Origin: a bacterium
GTDB lineage: Bacteria > Auribacterota > UBA6266
DNA: 7,930 bases
Assembly (NCBI GenBank): GCA_023228325.1
Contig: JALOBK010000010.1
Span: 1 to 7,930 of the forward strand
Direction of reading: 5' to 3'
The notes under the pieces were generated by a model that was not told the DNA's origin, did no database searches, and saw only the letters and a program-made list of their open reading frames with translations. Made by a program: the position numbers and the translations under genes. Positions 5,655 to 7,930 of the stretch are shown one piece after another (the stretch's first letter is position 1; the number at the start of each line of letters is the position of its first letter).

Positions 5655-6994
5655 CCTCCTCTGTTTTTTAAATTATCAAATATATCTTTCTGTGATCCAG
5701 GAACTCTATCTCCTCCACTTTCTAAATCTAATATATCTTGGTGATTTAAATAATTTTCATATTGTCCAGGAGCCCAATTAGTTCCTGGGGCCAAAAGTTC
5801 TCTATCATCTAACATATTTTCCAAATATTCATTCAATGTTGGTGGGCCAGCAAATTCATTTATTAATTTATTTGGAGAAGAATCAGCATTTAATCTATCT
5901 TTAAATTGCTGAAGTGTTGTTGGATTTCCTTGATATGGTGCATTTTCTTGTTCCAACATAATCATAGCTGGATATATAGACTCAAAACTAATTCTAACAT
6001 CAACCATATTTGGGTGCTGTTTAAAAGAAATATCATTAGCATCCCCACCTTTAACAACAGAAATATCCGTTATAGCAGCTTCTTTTATTTTAAATAATCC
6101 TGGACAATCAACTCTGACTATATACGGCCTATCATATAATATTCCATCAGCAGATTTTGGAGTGCATAGCGCCATGAGTGCTATTATTGGATTAACTATT
6201 CTGTGTTTATACATAGCATAATCATATGGATTAATATTATATAATCGTATCGTGGCAGAATATGATAATCTTGAGCTTGATCCTTGCCATATATTTGGAA
6301 GATCTATTCTTTTACCCTTGGCCAAATTAGCAGCAAGTGATCCCAACCCACCATATGATTTTGTTATATTTGAAACACTTTTATATAGATCTTGTCCAAG
6401 AATATCTTTTGCGTGCTGTTCCAATCCTTTGACTTCTGACATATTTCCTAGTTGTTGAACAAAATCTTGAACTGCCGGATTTGCTCTTGATAATGATATT
6501 AATTCCACTGGCATCACAGAACTAAATAGATTAAAAGCAGATCCCATAAAAGATGGGCCATATGAACTAGAAACTCCATCTGATATTGCTCCCTCCGATA
6601 AAATATATAATGATAGTTTATTTCTTACCATTTCCATACCAAGAGATCTTAAAGTATTTTTATATTCACTTAAAGCTGGTTTTGAATAAAAAATATGCGG
6701 CCCGAAATCGATGGTTTGTAATCTTGGATAAAGATCCATCCTCAATAAAAATTGTCTTGTATCCTCTGGCGGTTTATCGACGCCACATCCGGACATTACT
6801 AAATCTTCAGGTGGGAATCCTATTCTATCTGGCAATTGTCTATATGGTTCACCTTTAGAATATTCTAATTCATTTAGATTTACCTGTACACCTAAATCTA
6901 AATTATTAATAAAATTTTGTATGCTCTGCCCATTGATACCTAATTCATTTCCTATATGCTGTAAATTTTCCCAAAAACTAAATCCTCCTGGCAT
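5651..6994 (-). CDS. Putative tail-tube/baseplate junction-like structural protein (447 aa)
   Basis: The N-terminal half (1-225) has FGPHIFYSKPAL (97-108) and a Gly/Ser-rich stretch around 134-160 (GAISDG, SSSYGPSFMGS). Residues about 230-346 form the most recognisable part: DLPNIWQGSSS (231-241), a beta strand ending in RLYNINPYDY (250-259), then IVNPIIALMALCTPK (266-280), YIVRVDCPGLF (291-301), DISVVKGG (310-317) and MVDVRISFESIYPAM (330-344). As I recall the family, this order of strands (L..PY...Y...I..P...L..L..P ... RV...G... ... V.v.f...Y) occurs in tube-fold proteins that cap the tail tube at the baseplate, in the manner of T4 gp48/gp54. That match is from memory and moderate. The C-terminal ~100 residues are polar, Pro/Gly/Asn-rich and possibly disordered. 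ATG 6994 lies 1 nt after the upstream stop; only a GGGGGA 8 nt upstream serves as SD, so translation is probably coupled. Confidence 0.8.
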   Translation of the reverse strand: MPGGFSFWENLQHIGNELGINGQSIQNFINNLDLGVQVNLNELEYSKGEPYRQLPDRIGFPPEDLVMSGCGVDKPPEDTRQFLLRMDLYPRLQTIDFGPHIFYSKPALSEYKNTLRSLGMEMVRNKLSLYILSEGAISDGVSSSYGPSFMGSAFNLFSSVMPVELISLSRANPAVQDFVQQLGNMSEVKGLEQHAKDILGQDLYKSVSNITKSYGGLGSLAANLAKGKRIDLPNIWQGSSSRLSYSATIRLYNINPYDYAMYKHRIVNPIIALMALCTPKSADGILYDRPYIVRVDCPGLFKIKEAAITDISVVKGGDANDISFKQHPNMVDVRISFESIYPAMIMLEQENAPYQGNPTTLQQFKDRLNADSSPNKLINEFAGPPTLNEYLENMLDDRELLAPGTNWAPGQYENYLNHQDILDLESGGDRVPGSQKDIFDNLKNRGG

Positions 6995-6995
6995 A

Positions 6996-7930
6996 TTATA
7001 TTTCCCCCTGCATTACATATCCTTGGACTTTATTATATTCATTTATCAAATCGCCCATCTGTGAACCTTGATCTCCAGAATTATTAGAAACAACAGTTGA
7101 GTTAGAACTTTTTATTTGATTCATAATTGTTGTTGATTGTGCTTTAATTGCTGTTACCGTATTAGAAACTGCTTCTTTTATTTTTTCTCCACTCTTATAT
7201 TTAGCTTCTTCCATTTCTTTAAAAATACTAGATAAATTTTCCTTTGCTCTTTTTGTAAATGTATCTGCTCTATTTGATATCTCAGCAACTATGGGTAACT
7301 TCTGTTTTATAAATTCTTTTATTTCATCATCTGTAGCTAATTTATTATCTCTTATTTTCTTTAATGCCAATGCCATTCTAGAAACATATTCTGGTTTCGA
7401 TATTTTTCCTTCTTTATACATGGATTCTAATTCTAAAAATTTTCGAGAGTTGATTGATATTTCATACAATCTTCCAGAATTTCTGAATGAGTGTCCAAAT
7501 TTTTTATCAGATTCAATTTGGTTTTTTAGATTTGAAATATTTTCTATTGCCATTGAATCAGATCTAATCTTTCCTTTCAACTCTTTCACAGGAGCAATTA
7601 ATTCTTGTTTTTTGGATTCGATTTTAGATTTAACAAAATCAGCAATATCCTTATTTGTTATATGCCCACGTTTTTTGTATTCTTTAATAAGATTTCCCAT
7701 TCTAGCAGTATACTCAGTCTTGCTCATTTTTCCTTTCTTGAAATCATACTCAATACTCATAAGTCTAGTTGCGGGATCCAATGCTTGTTGATAAATGGGG
7801 TATTTGCGGATACCACCAAGCCACTTTCCCTCAAGGGATTTTGCTTTTTTATTCAATTCATCAAGTCTATTAATTGCTTTGGTATCTAAATCAATCTTTC
7901 CTTTCAACTCTTTCACAGGAGCAATTAATT
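6996..7930 (-). CDS. C-terminal part of a helical repeat-containing tail protein (5' end outside window)
   Basis: The frame is open through the right edge. The GTG at 7916 is not the start, because upstream codons read LIAP and repeat an internal LIAPVKELKGKI exactly. About 310 residues are visible. The protein is Lys/Glu/Ser-rich, nearly all helical, with no hydrophobic segment. Two tandem units of about 109 residues are seen (7602-7928 and 7275-7601), each with a G-K-[MI]-S-K-x-E-Y-x-x-R-M core followed by a T-x-x-x-I-x-x-F-[VI]-K-x-K helix. The GK-SK-EY core recalls SHOCT-like short helical motifs. The C-terminal tail is Ser/Asn/Thr-rich (SSNSTVVSNNSGDQGS) and ends MQGEI. Position upstream of tail genes and the helical repeats would suit the end of a tape-measure or other long tail protein, but this is not proven. 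Stop TAA lies 1 nt before the next start. Confidence 0.85.
   Translation of the reverse strand, partial: LIAPVKELKGKIDLDTKAINRLDELNKKAKSLEGKWLGGIRKYPIYQQALDPATRLMSIEYDFKKGKMSKTEYTARMGNLIKEYKKRGHITNKDIADFVKSKIESKKQELIAPVKELKGKIRSDSMAIENISNLKNQIESDKKFGHSFRNSGRLYEISINSRKFLELESMYKEGKISKPEYVSRMALALKKIRDNKLATDDEIKEFIKQKLPIVAEISNRADTFTKRAKENLSSIFKEMEEAKYKSGEKIKEAVSNTVTAIKAQSTTIMNQIKSSNSTVVSNNSGDQGSQMGDLINEYNKVQGYVMQGEI
7275..7601 (-). repeat. 109-residue protein repeat, copy 2 (diverged)
   Basis: This unit begins LIAPVKELKGKI and contains GKISKPEYVSRM and TDDEIKEFIKQK, matching copy 1. It has one residue less spacing between its head and its GK-SK-EY core than copy 1, and it is degenerate at its end, where IVAEISNR replaces the next head. 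Confidence 0.75.
7566..7603 (-). repeat. 38-bp perfect direct repeat, internal copy
   Basis: This is identical to 7893-7930 at all 38 positions and lies 327 bases away. It encodes the head of the 109-residue unit (…LIAPVKELKGKI). The rest of the units have diverged, so the identity at DNA level is unusual. Confidence 0.9.
7602..7928 (-). repeat. 109-residue protein repeat, copy 1
   Basis: This unit begins LIAPVKELKGKI at the window edge and contains GKMSKTEYTARM and TNKDIADFVKSK. The period to the next unit is exactly 327 bases at its head. Further copies may lie beyond the right edge. Confidence 0.75.
7893..7930 (-). repeat. 38-bp perfect direct repeat, copy at the window edge
   Basis: This is the partner of 7566-7603. 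Identity runs to the last base of the window, so the true repeat may be longer. Confidence 0.9.

Noticed and set aside
6983..6988. AGGAGG just inside the 447-residue gene as an SD for an internal start
   Set aside because: It encodes Pro-Gly-Gly after the start Met; no suitably spaced start codon follows it.
7291..7791. Plus-strand 166-codon frame
   Set aside because: It is antisense to the helical repeat protein, whose tandem repeats show that the minus strand is the coding strand.
7914..7916. GTG as the start of the rightmost gene
   Set aside because: Codons before it read LIAP and repeat the internal LIAPVKELKGKI, so the GTG is an internal valine and the gene continues past the window.
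1..7930. CRISPR arrays, tRNA or rRNA genes, insertion sequences
   Set aside because: No regularly spaced short repeats, cloverleaf-like sequences or transposase-like frames were seen. The direct repeats present are coding and explained by protein duplication.

Overview
The window is a piece of a double-stranded DNA phage (or prophage) genome with a contractile tail. The call rests on one unmistakable gene, the tail sheath protein at 3017-4957, flanked by other genes that look like tail or virion structural genes. The DNA is AT-rich, genes are packed with gaps of 0 to about 55 bases, and every credible gene is on the minus strand, so transcription runs from right to left. Most starts have a strong AGGAGG-type Shine-Dalgarno, which fits a host that relies on canonical SD initiation (for example Firmicutes); the sequence does not name the host. 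Both ends of the window cut through genes.

In transcription order: (1) 6996-7930 is the C-terminal part of a helical, lysine-rich protein containing a 109-residue repeat, probably the end of a larger tail protein. (2) 5651-6994 is a 447-residue structural protein whose second half resembles tail-tube/baseplate junction proteins. (3) 4987-5595 is a 202-residue virion-type protein with a GTG start. (4) 3017-4957 is the 646-residue tail sheath, with an apparent extra small domain inserted in its middle. (5) A 50-base intergenic gap holds a 12-bp stem-loop next to the SD of the following gene. (6) 360-2951 holds three consecutive genes of one paralogous family. They share a ~50-residue N-terminal segment and a hydrophobic-plus-basic C-terminal architecture, with unrelated middles. 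(7) 1-356 is the start of a fourth small membrane-type gene.

Genes 1 to 4 read as a tail-assembly block. The paralogous cluster sits where a tail tube gene is usually found after the sheath, and it is the most unusual part. Its proteins are predicted to be membrane-active, and the shared N-terminal segment ends in an [L/I]-x-E motif in all three. That resembles the cleavage consensus of T4-type prohead proteases, so one testable idea is that these are packaged and ejected proteins carrying a removable targeting segment. That is inference; no function can be assigned from sequence alone.
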